25,111 nucleotides of DNA from JANNRR01 sp031401675 (GCA_031401675.1 JANNRR010000167.1:1-25111), one strand, 5' to 3'. Counted from the first letter of the stretch, positions 6,628 to 14,325 are shown. Numbers and translations: made by a program. Notes: generated from the sequence alone by a model not told the origin.

Positions 6628-7748
6628 GCCGCCGCTCCCTTGTGCAGTTGGGAATGACTGGCGTGCCAGGTTGCAAGGCCGGACAGAAGTTTCATGTCGC
6701 GTCCCGCCGCCTCGGCCGTGTTGCGCACGGGCTCGCCCGCCGTCACGGCGCGGTGGAAGCCCTTCAGTTCCTCGACGAAGGCCTCGGCGTAACTGGTTCG
6801 GATATCGCGTGTCTCAAGTGCGCCGTCGCGCCCACGGCGTTCCGTCAGGCGCGTCGGCGCGTGATTCAGCCAGGGCGAAGGAAATTCCAGTTCGAGCGAG
6901 GAGCATTCGAAGGTCAGCGTGATGCGTTCGCAATAGTGGGGCAGGTCCGGCACGGTCAGGTGCGACATTGTCCAAAGTGCTGACCCCTCCAAAAGCGAGA
7001 CCGCGCCCTGACCGCCCTGACCGCCTGCAAAGAAGGCCGCACCAACGATCTGGCCGTCGCCAATTCCCAAAGCGTCAAGAATGCCGTGAACGGCGTTCAC
7101 GTCATGGACGATGGACGACGCATAGGCGGCGCAGAAGCCACGGACGCCGATGTCGTCAAGGACGGCGGGCACCGCGCGCCCAACCTGTTCAGACCGCAAT
7201 TGTCGCAGCCGCAGCCCCGCGTCGGCTGCAAGGTCATGCCCCGCCCGCCAGTCGTGATGCTTCACGAACGGGCCCGCATCGGGATCGGTCACCTCTACCG
7301 AGATCTGGCGAAGCGCGCCGCGCTGCAATGGCAGCATCGCCAAAAGCGCCTCGTAGCTGGGATCGAACCGCTTCATATACCCTGTCTGAAGCACCTTGCC
7401 CACCTTGTCGCGCTGCGCGGCCAGCCGGGCGATGTCGGACGTGGCATAGGTCAGTGGCTTTTCGCAGAACACATGCAGGCCGGCCCCAAGCGCTGCAGCG
7501 ACATGTTCAAGGTGCAGAGCATCGGGCGAAGCAACGACCACGGCATCGAGCGGCTGGGCCAAGAGCGCAACGGCATCGGGAAAAACCGCAAGACCGTGGC
7601 GTTCCGCGACCGAGGCGCGCACCATCGCCGAGGGATCGGCGACCCCGCGCAGGTCGAAAAGGCCGGGCAGCCGAAGCAGATTGGGGATATGCTCGATCTG
7701 GGCAACACCCCCCGCGCCGATCACGCCAATCCGCACCCGCTCTGCCAC
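6624..7748 (-). CDS. Gfo/Idh/MocA-family NAD(P)-dependent oxidoreductase (MocA-like)
   Basis: A 374-residue sugar/cyclitol dehydrogenase. The Rossmann fold opens with IGVIGAGGVAQIEHIPNLLR, followed by VVVASPDALHLEHVAAAL and the family hallmark EKPLTY (catalytic lysine). The C-terminal domain carries the usual ITLTFECSSLELEFPSPW sheet region. These enzymes oxidise ring hydroxyls, for example inositol to inosose, with NAD(P)+. The start is GTG 7748, preceded by GAGGAG six bases upstream. It lies 31 bases after the aminotransferase and overlaps the MocC-like gene by ATGA. In the operon it would generate or reduce a keto-cyclitol or keto-sugar used by the aminotransferase and dehydratase (inference). 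No defect is visible. Confidence 0.92.
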   Translation of the reverse strand: MAERVRIGVIGAGGVAQIEHIPNLLRLPGLFDLRGVADPSAMVRASVAERHGLAVFPDAVALLAQPLDAVVVASPDALHLEHVAAALGAGLHVFCEKPLTYATSDIARLAAQRDKVGKVLQTGYMKRFDPSYEALLAMLPLQRGALRQISVEVTDPDAGPFVKHHDWRAGHDLAADAGLRLRQLRSEQVGRAVPAVLDDIGVRGFCAAYASSIVHDVNAVHGILDALGIGDGQIVGAAFFAGGQGGQGAVSLLEGSALWTMSHLTVPDLPHYCERITLTFECSSLELEFPSPWLNHAPTRLTERRGRDGALETRDIRTSYAEAFVEELKGFHRAVTAGEPVRNTAEAAGRDMKLLSGLATWHASHSQLHKGAAA

Positions 7749-7779
7749 CTATCGCTCCTCGTCCGGTTCCGTCATTGCG

Positions 7780-9072
7780 TCAACTCGTCGGCTGGCTGGG
7801 GTGGCCGCCCCGGGCTTCGGCCCGGTCGCGGCTGATCGAGTCGAACTTCTGCACGTCGATGGGAAGCAGATTGCGCAGATCCGCTTTCTCAGGGGACAAG
7901 CCGGCAAGCGCCACGCGGCTGGCCACACCGATGTTGTGGATCATGTCGTCGATCTGAGCATCGCTGTGGTCGGGGTTCGTCGGCACCATTACGGTTCGGT
8001 CGAGGATCTCGAGCGAGCGCGCACACTGGTCCTTGGTGTATGTCAGGCGGCACTTGGCGTTGGCCGCCATCAGATAGGGATTCATCGCCGGATGGGCCGC
8101 ACCCGCGCCGATCAGCACTTGGTCCCATTCGGTGTAGGTGTGCCGCCCGGTCTTTCCTGCGATCACGCTGGGGAATACCTCCACGAAGCGGCGCGCCGCA
8201 ACGGCAGAGGGCAGACTGTACATCACATGGGTGGCGCAGTCATGGTCGGCGCTGTTCATCGGCGAGGGAAGTAGTCCGAGGTTGCCAAAAGCTGCGGTGC
8301 CGGCAAGGATCTTTCGCTTTTCCGCCCGCATCGCCCCGATCATGCTGTCGATGCGGTCGAGTTGCACATTGAGCATCGCGCCCATAAATTCTGACGCGCG
8401 CGCGCCGTTGCCGGCGAAAGGTTTCTCATCGTCGTCGCGGCCGTTCCAGTAAAAGTGGCAGGGGTCGATGGCACCGCGCACCCGTTTGGCAAGCCGGTCG
8501 TCGTTGACGGCCACGCCGCCGCCTTCGCCGCAGGTCATGTTCTTGTAGAAATTGAACGAGAAGGCCCCGATGTGGCCGATGGAGCCGAACTTTCGGCCTT
8601 CATAGCCGCCACCGACACCCTGGCAGGAGTCCTCGATGACGATCAGGTTGCGCCGTTTGGCGATTCTCATGATCGCATCCATGTTACAAGCCGCGCCCCA
8701 CATGTGGACCGGGATAACCGCACGAGTGCTGGGGCCGATGGCGGCCTCTATGGCCGCAGGATCAATCGTGATGCTTTCGTCCACATCGACGATCACCGGG
8801 ATCGCCCCGCAAGCCAGTACCGACGTCGCGCTCGCCATGTAGGTATGGGCCGGAATCAGCACCTCGTCGCCGGGACCAAGGCCTGCCGCCGTCATCGCGG
8901 CGCACAGCGCGTTGCTGCCGCTGGCTGCGAGCGCAAAATGCTTCACCCCGAGGTGGGCCGCATATCGCTGCTCGAAACGGTCGCATTCCTTGCCGACGCC
9001 ATAGCGGAACAGCGCCTTGCTCCGGATCACCCGGCTTACCGCTTCGACTTCCTCTTCGCCGACGGTGTACAC
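7780..9072 (-). CDS. DegT/DnrJ/EryC1/StrS-family PLP aminotransferase (amino-sugar/aminocyclitol type)
   Basis: Fold-type-I aminotransferase of the sugar family. Visible features are the PLP-phosphate site SGSNALCAAM, the PAHTYMASATSVLACGAIPV stretch, VIEDSCQGVGGGYEGRK with the aspartate that binds the pyridine nitrogen, and FSFNFYKNMTCGEGG with the Schiff-base lysine. It also has HFYWNGRDDDEK and a substrate-side GARASEFMGAMLNVQLDRID. The family includes the scyllo-inosose aminotransferases, but position-specific identity cannot be claimed. I favour GTG 9072, with GGAGGG six bases upstream, which leaves a 97-base divergent control region. In-frame TTG codons at 9120 and 9153 would lengthen it by 16 or 27 residues and take in a GG.PV motif that some relatives have, so the start is open. 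It is the first gene of the operon and faces the mocR-like regulator. Confidence 0.9.
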   Translation of the reverse strand: MYTVGEEEVEAVSRVIRSKALFRYGVGKECDRFEQRYAAHLGVKHFALAASGSNALCAAMTAAGLGPGDEVLIPAHTYMASATSVLACGAIPVIVDVDESITIDPAAIEAAIGPSTRAVIPVHMWGAACNMDAIMRIAKRRNLIVIEDSCQGVGGGYEGRKFGSIGHIGAFSFNFYKNMTCGEGGGVAVNDDRLAKRVRGAIDPCHFYWNGRDDDEKPFAGNGARASEFMGAMLNVQLDRIDSMIGAMRAEKRKILAGTAAFGNLGLLPSPMNSADHDCATHVMYSLPSAVAARRFVEVFPSVIAGKTGRHTYTEWDQVLIGAGAAHPAMNPYLMAANAKCRLTYTKDQCARSLEILDRTVMVPTNPDHSDAQIDDMIHNIGVASRVALAGLSPEKADLRNLLPIDVQKFDSISRDRAEARGGHPSQPTS

Positions 9073-9088
9073 GGGCTGCCCTCCGGTT

Positions 9089-9117
9089 TTGGTATTGCCG
9101 AGCTTGAATGCTATACG
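9089..9117 (+). promoter_or_regulatory. Possible promoter of the MocR-type regulator gene
   Basis: TTGGTA (9089-9094) and TATACG (9112-9117) are separated by 17 bases; each matches the sigma-70 consensus at four of six positions. This would start transcription near 9124, about 45 bases before ATG 9170. The match is weak and only position supports it. The facing operon promoter on the minus strand is not clear to me. Confidence 0.3.
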
Positions 9118-9130
9118 CAATGTGGTCTCG

Positions 9131-9147
9131 CGATCAGAGCCAGATCG
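9131..9147. promoter_or_regulatory. Candidate operator in the divergent control region
   Basis: CGATC at 9131-9135 and GATCG at 9143-9147 form a 5-7-5 inverted repeat, 22 bases before the regulator start codon and upstream of the aminotransferase. MocR/GntR proteins bind as dimers to paired half-sites in such divergent gaps, so autoregulation and control of the operon from here is plausible. The repeat is short and could be chance. Confidence 0.35.
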
Positions 9148-9169
9148 TCGCAATTTTCAGGAACCAGTT

Positions 9170-10642
9170 ATGGGCACCCGATTTCCGATTGAGTCCGTCA
9201 CTCTCGATCCTGACAGCAGCGTGAATCTGCATCTCCAGATCTACAGCCAGCTTCGCGGCCTGATCGAGCGGCGTGCGCTGGCCAGCGGCGGCGCGCTGCC
9301 CTCGACGCGCGAACTGTCACGCGACCTGGGCGTCGGGCGAAACAGCGTGATTACCGCCTATGATCAGCTTGCGCTTGAAGGGTATCTCAGGATGCGCAAG
9401 GGGGCCACACCGCTGGTCGTTGATCTTCCGGCGCTTGGCAGCAACACAAAGGCTACGCAACCCGATGGTGGTCGCGCACTGTCGGCCCGGGGCCGTCTGA
9501 TGCAGGCCCAGAGGTATCACGGCGGGCAGCCCGGCGTGAATGCTTTTCATCCCGGAATGCCGGACCCCGACAGCTTTCCCTTCAACACCTGGTCCAAACT
9601 GCTCGGGCACCGTGCCAAGTTGGCGCGCCAAGATCTGTTTGGCACCTACCATCTGCAGGGCTACCCGCCGCTTCGCGACGCCATCGCGCGCTATCTTGCG
9701 GTATCTCGCGGCGTGAATTGCAGCCCTGAACAGATCGTTGTGACCAACGGCGCCCAGTCGGCCTTCGACCTGCTCGCGCGCATTCTCCTCGATCCGGGTG
9801 ACACCGTCTGGATGGAGGAACCCGGCTACCTCGGAGCTCGAGCGGCCTTTCTTTCGGCGGGAGCGATCCTGACCCCGTTGTCGGTCGATGGCACGGGCTG
9901 GCTGCTGAAGCCACCGCCCGTGCCGCCACGGGTGATCTTCGTGACGCCCTCGTGCCACTATCCGCTCGGTGTCACCATGCCGACGGAGCAACGTCTGAAC
10001 CTCTTGCGCATCGCGGAGCATGCGAACGCCTGGATCATCGAGGACGATTATGACAGCGAGTACCGTTTTCAGGGGCAGCCTGTCCCCGCGCTGCAAGGGC
10101 GCGATGTATCGAACCGCGTGATCTTTGTCGGCACCTTCGCGAAGATCCTTTTTCCAGCCATGCGGCTCGGCTTCATGGTTGTGCCCCCGACCGTCAGCGA
10201 CCGCATCGAGGCGGTCTTGGCGACCACGGGGCAGTTTGCGCCGCTTGTGACACAGGCCGCGCTGGCCGATTTCATGAACGAAGGGCATCTGACGCGGCAC
10301 CTTCGGCGGACGCGCCGATTGTATGCACAGCGGCGAGAAGTCTTTGCCGCCGAGTTCGACAATCACCTTCGAACCTGGATGAGACTTGAACTGACCGGCA
10401 CCGGTATTCAGGTGGTGGCGCAGTTTCTTGACCCGACCGACGACCGTGCCTTTGCGGCGGCGGCGCTCCGCAGCGGCGTGAATGTCTCGCCACTATCGAT
10501 GCAGTTCTCTTGCACGGCTCCGCAGTCTGGCCTTGTCATGGGGTTTGCAGCGTCGGATTCCCGGCACCAGACCAATGGATTTCGGCGTATGCGGGACGTA
10601 TTCTCAGAGTTCTCCGGCACAGACAGAGCAACTTTGGACTGA
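9170..10642 (+). CDS. MocR-type regulator (GntR wHTH fused to aminotransferase-like domain)
   Basis: A 490-residue, two-domain regulator. Residues ~13-80 form a GntR winged helix-turn-helix: LHLQIYSQLRGLIERRALA, LPSTRELSRDLGVGRNSVI, YDQLALEGYL. Residues ~120-480 form a fold-type-I aminotransferase-like PLP domain: YHLQGYPPLRDAIARYLAVS, VTNGAQSAFDLLARILLDPG, VTPSCHYPLGVTMP, IIEDDYDSEYRF, and GTFAKILFPAMRLGF, in which Lys325 is the expected PLP lysine. Known members sense PLP or amino compounds; the founding MocR belongs to rhizopine catabolism. ATG 9170 has AGGAA eight bases upstream and starts just before the first conserved residues; a longer in-frame version would overlap the divergent aminotransferase. 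It likely controls the 9072-1786 operon, possibly sensing an aminocyclitol via PLP chemistry (inference). Confidence 0.93.
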   Translation: MGTRFPIESVTLDPDSSVNLHLQIYSQLRGLIERRALASGGALPSTRELSRDLGVGRNSVITAYDQLALEGYLRMRKGATPLVVDLPALGSNTKATQPDGGRALSARGRLMQAQRYHGGQPGVNAFHPGMPDPDSFPFNTWSKLLGHRAKLARQDLFGTYHLQGYPPLRDAIARYLAVSRGVNCSPEQIVVTNGAQSAFDLLARILLDPGDTVWMEEPGYLGARAAFLSAGAILTPLSVDGTGWLLKPPPVPPRVIFVTPSCHYPLGVTMPTEQRLNLLRIAEHANAWIIEDDYDSEYRFQGQPVPALQGRDVSNRVIFVGTFAKILFPAMRLGFMVVPPTVSDRIEAVLATTGQFAPLVTQAALADFMNEGHLTRHLRRTRRLYAQRREVFAAEFDNHLRTWMRLELTGTGIQVVAQFLDPTDDRAFAAAALRSGVNVSPLSMQFSCTAPQSGLVMGFAASDSRHQTNGFRRMRDVFSEFSGTDRATLD

Positions 10643-10715
10643 CCTTGACCGGGCGACCGATCGACAGGAAGTCAATTGCAGGAAGTGGCCTTCGATGCCT
10701 GCACTGCAACATCGC

Positions 10716-11832
10716 CTACGAGGGTGCGTTCACCACCGCGATCACCACTGAATGCCTGCCCATCACTTCGGTCGGCACCGTGTCCACCCCAACGCTCGCC
10801 GCGACGAACCTGGCCGCCAGCATGTCGCGCTGGCGCCCGACATCCGCGGCGGTAGGGGATTCGGCAGCCGACCAGCGTTCTGCCGGTTGGGCTTGTCGGC
10901 GCGGCAAGCCGGGCGATTTCATCAATGGCAGCAGCGGCAGCGGCACAGCCCATGATCAGCGCCTGGAAGATCTCATCAACACCTTTGACGGCCGCGCCGC
11001 CATAGCCTTCAAAGCGACGGATCGCGGCGGCACTGTTGACCGCCATCTCGAAAGTGCCATTGACAAATCCGGCCGGATCGAAAGGGTCACCGCCGACCGG
11101 CAAATAGGCGATTTCCCCGGCGGCACCACGTCCGCCGCGCAGAAACTTGGCATCGGCGACAATGCCCATGCCGACCCCACTGCCGATGCCGAAATAGGCG
11201 AAATTGCGGGCTCCACTTGCCGCGCCTTGCCAGAGTTCACCCAAAGCAGCCAGCTTCACGCCGTTTTCGATGGACAGCGGAAAGTTCAGTTCACTGCGCA
11301 TTTCGGCAACCACGTTGATGTCGCTGAGATGGGGGATAGACGGGGCAATCTCGATACTGCCGGACTTGGGTTCGACGACACCCAGGGTGCCCATTACGCT
11401 GAACTTCACGCCCTCCCGCTTGATATGGGCTGAATCGATCAGGGCCCGGAACATTCCCCCGACTTGATGCACGACCTCACTTCCGCCACGCGGATCGGTA
11501 GGTTCCGAGGTTTCCGTCACCACTTCGCCGCAGATATCAGCTACCGCCATCTGCAACACCGCACCCTCCAGCCGGATGCCAAGCACATATGCCGAGGCCG
11601 GGTTCAACTCATACGTCGGAGCGCTGCGGCCCAATGGTTCCGGCATGCGACCGCTGACTTGCAGCCATCCGTCGCGTTCCAGTTCCAGCACCACTTGGGT
11701 GGTCGTCTGTCGCGACAGGCCTGTCAGCTTGGCCAATTCGGCGCGCGAGGCCGCTCCTTGCCGCAGGATCGTCTCGATAGCAGCGCGCACCGAAAGCTGG
11801 CGGGCAACGGGGAGCGGTTGTGTCTTGGTCAA
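10716..11832 (-). pseudogene. ROK-family transcriptional regulator with scrambled C-terminus
   Basis: The N-terminus is a MarR-like winged helix (SVRAAIETILRQGAASRAEL, AKLTGLSRQTTTQVVLELE). It is followed by an ASKHA sugar-kinase-like domain: YVLGIRLEGAVLQMAVADI, IENGVKLAALGELWQGAA, YFGIGSGVGMGIVADAK, RGAAGEIAYLPVGGDPFDP. ROK repressors sense sugars. TTG 11832 is the best start (GGTGAGG upstream); a longer frame would overlap the preceding gene. After about AAAAAAIDEIA near 10920 the expected D.ELVVLGG segment is missing. The original frame runs on as arginine-rich junk to 10672. A different frame (10841-10716) gives VGRQRDMLAARFVAA and VMGRHSVVIAVV, which resembles the normal ROK tail. I infer at least one indel around 10,850-10,930. 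The DNA-binding half is intact. Confidence 0.75.
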
Positions 11833-11866
11833 ATGGGATACCTCACCGCGCCCGATCAAGCCGAGC

Positions 11867-12733
11867 TCACCGCTGCAACCTCGCCAGCAGGCTGGAGGTG
11901 TCCCAGCGTTTGCCGCCCATGCCCTGCACCTCTGCATAGAATTGGTCCACCAGCGCGGTCAGCGGCAGCTTGGAGCCGTTCTTACGCGCCTCGTCCAGAA
12001 CGATTGACAGATCCTTGCGCATCCAGTCGACCGCAAAGCCGAAGTCGAACTTGCCGACATTCATGGTCTTGTAGCGATTTTCCATCTGCCAGCTTTGCGC
12101 GGCGCCTTTCGAGATCACCTCGATCACCGCTTCGACGTCCATACCGCTGTTCTTGCCGAAGTGAATCGCCTCGGCCAGCCCTTGCACCACGCCGGCAATG
12201 CAGATCTGATTCATCATCTTTGCAATCTGACCGGAACCCGAAGCGCCGAGCAGACGGCAAGCCTTGGCAAAGCTCATGATCACCGGTTGGGCGCGGTCAA
12301 ACGGTGCCTTGTCACCGCCAACCATGACGGTCAGTTGACCGTTTTCGGCACCAGCTTGGCCACCCGATACGGGGGCATCCAGAAATTCGAAACCGCGCCG
12401 GGCAGCCTCGACATGCAGTTCGCGGGCGATTCCCGCCGAAGCTGTAGTGTGATCGACAAACATAGCACCTTGCGCCACGCCGAGAAAGGCACCGTCGGGG
12501 CCGAGCGTCACCTCGCGCAGGTCATCGTCATTGCCGACACAGGCAAAGATGATATCCTGCCCCTGAGCAGCTTCCTTGGGCGTCAGCTTGAGTGCGCCGC
12601 CGTTTTCGCTGACCCATTTTTCCGCCTTGGCAGTGGTGCGGTTGTAGACAGTTACATCATGGCCCTTGGCCTTCAGGTGCCGGGCCATTGGATAGCCCAT
12701 GACGCCAAGCCCGAGGAATGCTGCTTTGATCAT
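11867..12733 (-). CDS. NAD(P)-dependent beta-hydroxyacid dehydrogenase (HIBADH / tartronate-semialdehyde reductase type)
   Basis: A 288-residue member of the 3-hydroxyisobutyrate dehydrogenase family. It has an N-terminal AAFLGLGVMGYPMARHLKAK Rossmann loop, VFVDHTTAS-like MFVDHTTASAGIARELH, and the substrate-binding FLDAPVSGGQAGAENGQLT. SGQIAKMMNQICIAGVVQGL carries the catalytic lysine. An arginine follows the initial strand (VYNRT), a position often linked to NADP preference. Relatives reduce tartronate semialdehyde (GarR/GlxR) or oxidise 3-hydroxyisobutyrate; which of these applies cannot be decided. ATG 12733 overlaps the chimeric ABC gene as ATGA, and the ROK gene follows after 34 bases. 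All three genes may be co-transcribed. It appears intact. Confidence 0.88.
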   Translation of the reverse strand: MIKAAFLGLGVMGYPMARHLKAKGHDVTVYNRTTAKAEKWVSENGGALKLTPKEAAQGQDIIFACVGNDDDLREVTLGPDGAFLGVAQGAMFVDHTTASAGIARELHVEAARRGFEFLDAPVSGGQAGAENGQLTVMVGGDKAPFDRAQPVIMSFAKACRLLGASGSGQIAKMMNQICIAGVVQGLAEAIHFGKNSGMDVEAVIEVISKGAAQSWQMENRYKTMNVGKFDFGFAVDWMRKDLSIVLDEARKNGSKLPLTALVDQFYAEVQGMGGKRWDTSSLLARLQR

Positions 12734-13956
12734 TGAGGTGCCTTCTTTGGTAAGGTTTCGGAATAGTGGGTGCGCTGGTTCATCCGCGGTGTCCTTGGAT
12801 CGAGATAGGGCGCCGCGGAAATCAGCGCCTTGGTATAAAGATGGTTAGGCGAAGTGCAGATGGTTTCTGCATCGCCGATCTCGACAACTTCGCCCTGGCG
12901 CATCTCGGCAACGCGGTCGCAGAAATAGCGCATAACGCCGATGTCGTGGCTGATAAAGATAAGACTGAGCCGCAGGCCCTGTTGCAGGTTCAAAAGCAAA
13001 TCAAGCACCTGGCTCCGGATGGACACGTCAAGCCCGGACGTGGCTTCATCGGCAATCAGGATTTTCGGATCAAGTGCCAATGCCCGGGCGATGCCGATGC
13101 GCTGCCGCTGGCCGCCGGAAACCGCATGCGGGTAGCGTTCCATCGAGGCTGGGTCCAGGCCGACCATTTCGAGCAACTCGCCGACGCGCGAGGCAAGTGC
13201 CTTGCCCGATGCGATGCCATTGATCCGCATCGGTTCGCCCACGATTTGCCGCACGCACATCCGCGGGTTCAGTGAGGAAAACGGGTCCTGAAAGACGAAG
13301 CGGATTTGGCGATAGATGTCGCGCAGGCCGGCCTTGTTCAGGGCGCGGATGTCGACGGAATTCCCCGCTTGCGGTGAATACTCGATGCTACGCTCGGTCG
13401 GTTCGATGATCCGTGGTATCAGGCGGCCAAGCGTGGTCTTGCCCGAACCGCTTTCCCCGACGATGCCAAGGCTTTCGCCGGCCATCAGATCGAAGCTGAC
13501 ATTATTGACTGCCTTCACCCCGCCGGTTGTGCGCGCGCCAAAGGCGTTACTGCCGGCACCGAAGCTCTTGCCAATCTGGCGGACCCTCAGGATTGGCCAG
13601 GAGGCAATTGTTGCAGCGGTTTGCTGTTTCAAGTCGGCCACACGTTCCAGTTTCAGGACGGACGATATCCAGGGCTTGAGCTTTCGTGACAAAAAATCGT
13701 TGGCGACGGCCAGTTCTCCGATCTTGGCATGCAGATCACGAACCGTCTCCTCGGCAATTTCAGCCGTGGCTGCCGCCTGACCGCCACGCTCAAAGATGCC
13801 AGCGGCCCCTTCCAGCAGCGCCTTCTTCCATTGGTGGATCATCGTCGGATGCACCTCATAGGCGGTCGCCAATTCCGACACCGTGCGCTCGCCCTTCAGC
13901 GCCTCTAACGCAACGCGGGCCTTGAAGGCCGCATCATGGTTCCTGCGTTTCGACAT
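12730..13956 (-). CDS. Chimeric ORF: IS3-family OrfA fused to a peptide-type ABC ATPase (DppF/OppF-like)
   Basis: One uninterrupted 408-residue frame holds two unrelated parts. Residues 1-96 are an IS3-family OrfA: MSKRRNHDAAFKARVALEAL, a helix-turn-helix SELATAYEVHPTMIHQWKK, and the leucine-zipper tail IGELAVANDFLSRKLKPW. From about residue 120 it is an oligopeptide/dipeptide transporter ATPase: PILRVRQIGKSF, Walker A GESGSGKTT, VFQDPFSSLNPRM, signature VSGGQRQRIGIARALA, Walker B ILIADEATSGLDVS, ISHDIG and a C-terminal SPNHLYTKAL. The ATPase resembles the second half of tandem GsiA-type ATPases or a stand-alone DppF; the gene's original start and any partner subunits are missing upstream. 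ATG 13956 has GAGGAG upstream, supplied by the IS. A hybrid protein with a complete nucleotide-binding domain could be made. Its transporter function is doubtful because no permease is in view. Confidence 0.88.
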   Translation of the reverse strand: MSKRRNHDAAFKARVALEALKGERTVSELATAYEVHPTMIHQWKKALLEGAAGIFERGGQAAATAEIAEETVRDLHAKIGELAVANDFLSRKLKPWISSVLKLERVADLKQQTAATIASWPILRVRQIGKSFGAGSNAFGARTTGGVKAVNNVSFDLMAGESLGIVGESGSGKTTLGRLIPRIIEPTERSIEYSPQAGNSVDIRALNKAGLRDIYRQIRFVFQDPFSSLNPRMCVRQIVGEPMRINGIASGKALASRVGELLEMVGLDPASMERYPHAVSGGQRQRIGIARALALDPKILIADEATSGLDVSIRSQVLDLLLNLQQGLRLSLIFISHDIGVMRYFCDRVAEMRQGEVVEIGDAETICTSPNHLYTKALISAAPYLDPRTPRMNQRTHYSETLPKKAPQ

Positions 13957-14036
13957 CTCTGTTCTCCTCGTGACTGGAGACCAGCAGACTTCAGATCGTA
14001 GCTTCCGTCACTGTCCGATTTTTGGGGGGTAGCTCA
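13669..14036 (-). mobile_element. IS3-family element, left end with orfA only (truncated)
   Basis: Reading on the minus strand from 14036, TGAGCTACCCCCCAAAAATC has the look of an IS3-family terminal inverted repeat, which begins with TGA. About 80 bases later comes the orfA start at 13956. IS homology ends after KLKPW (about 13669). OrfB, the -1 frameshift window and the right inverted repeat are all absent, because sequence switches directly to the ABC ATPase gene. The most economical reading is insertion followed by a deletion that removed most of the IS and the 5' part of the transporter gene. Exact ends are approximate. Confidence 0.75.
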
Positions 14037-14146
14037 ACCTGTACCCGACAATCATTGAGTTGAGCTGCTGGTGGATTGCATCGGGCTGACAGCGTTCCGA
14101 AGTGTCCGCTCAGCACCAGAACTCTTGAGGGGGATAAAAAGCTGTG

Positions 14147-14180
14147 TACCAAACGCCGCCCGCCGGGCAAGCGTTTGGTA
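14147..14180 (-). terminator. Probable terminator after tRNA-Thr
   Basis: TACCAAACGC (14147-14156) and GCGTTTGGTA (14171-14180) form a perfect 10-bp stem with a 14-base loop, about 24 bases beyond the CCA end of the tRNA. In the tRNA's direction the stem is followed after a few bases by CTTTTT. This fits a rho-independent terminator, although the T-run is not directly at the stem base. Confidence 0.5.
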
Positions 14181-14203
14181 TAACGACAAAAGTTTGAACG
14201 ATA

Positions 14204-14279
14204 TGGTGCCGCTGAAGAGACTCGAACTCCCGACCCCATCATTACGAATGACGTGCTCTACCAACTGAGCTACAGCGGC
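14204..14279 (-). tRNA. tRNA-Thr (anticodon CGU)
   Basis: A complete cloverleaf reads on the minus strand. The acceptor GCCGCTG pairs with CAGCGGC, followed by discriminator A and an encoded CCA. The D arm is GCTC AGTTGGTA GAGC. The anticodon arm is CGTCA TTCGTAA TGATG, with CGT at the centre. The variable loop is GGGTC, and the T arm has the TTCGAGT loop. The anticodon decodes ACG, hence threonine. Its 3' end faces the accessory region, the side where integrases usually insert; no second copy of the 3' end was seen in the window. Confidence 0.95.
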
Positions 14280-14325
14280 TCCGAGCCGGGTCTTTAGCAA
14301 GCTTTTCCCAGGCTGGATAGTCCGA

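Noticed and set aside
7780..10642. Aminotransferase and MocR-type gene read as an amino-sugar biosynthesis cluster
   Set aside because: A dedicated importer, a MocC/IolE-type enzyme and a deacetylase in the same operon favour catabolism; no glycosyltransferase or nucleotide-sugar enzyme is present. Biosynthesis is not strictly excluded.
14204..14279. tRNA-Thr as a proven island attachment site
   Set aside because: No integrase and no second copy of the tRNA 3' end were found in the window; only the orientation is suggestive.
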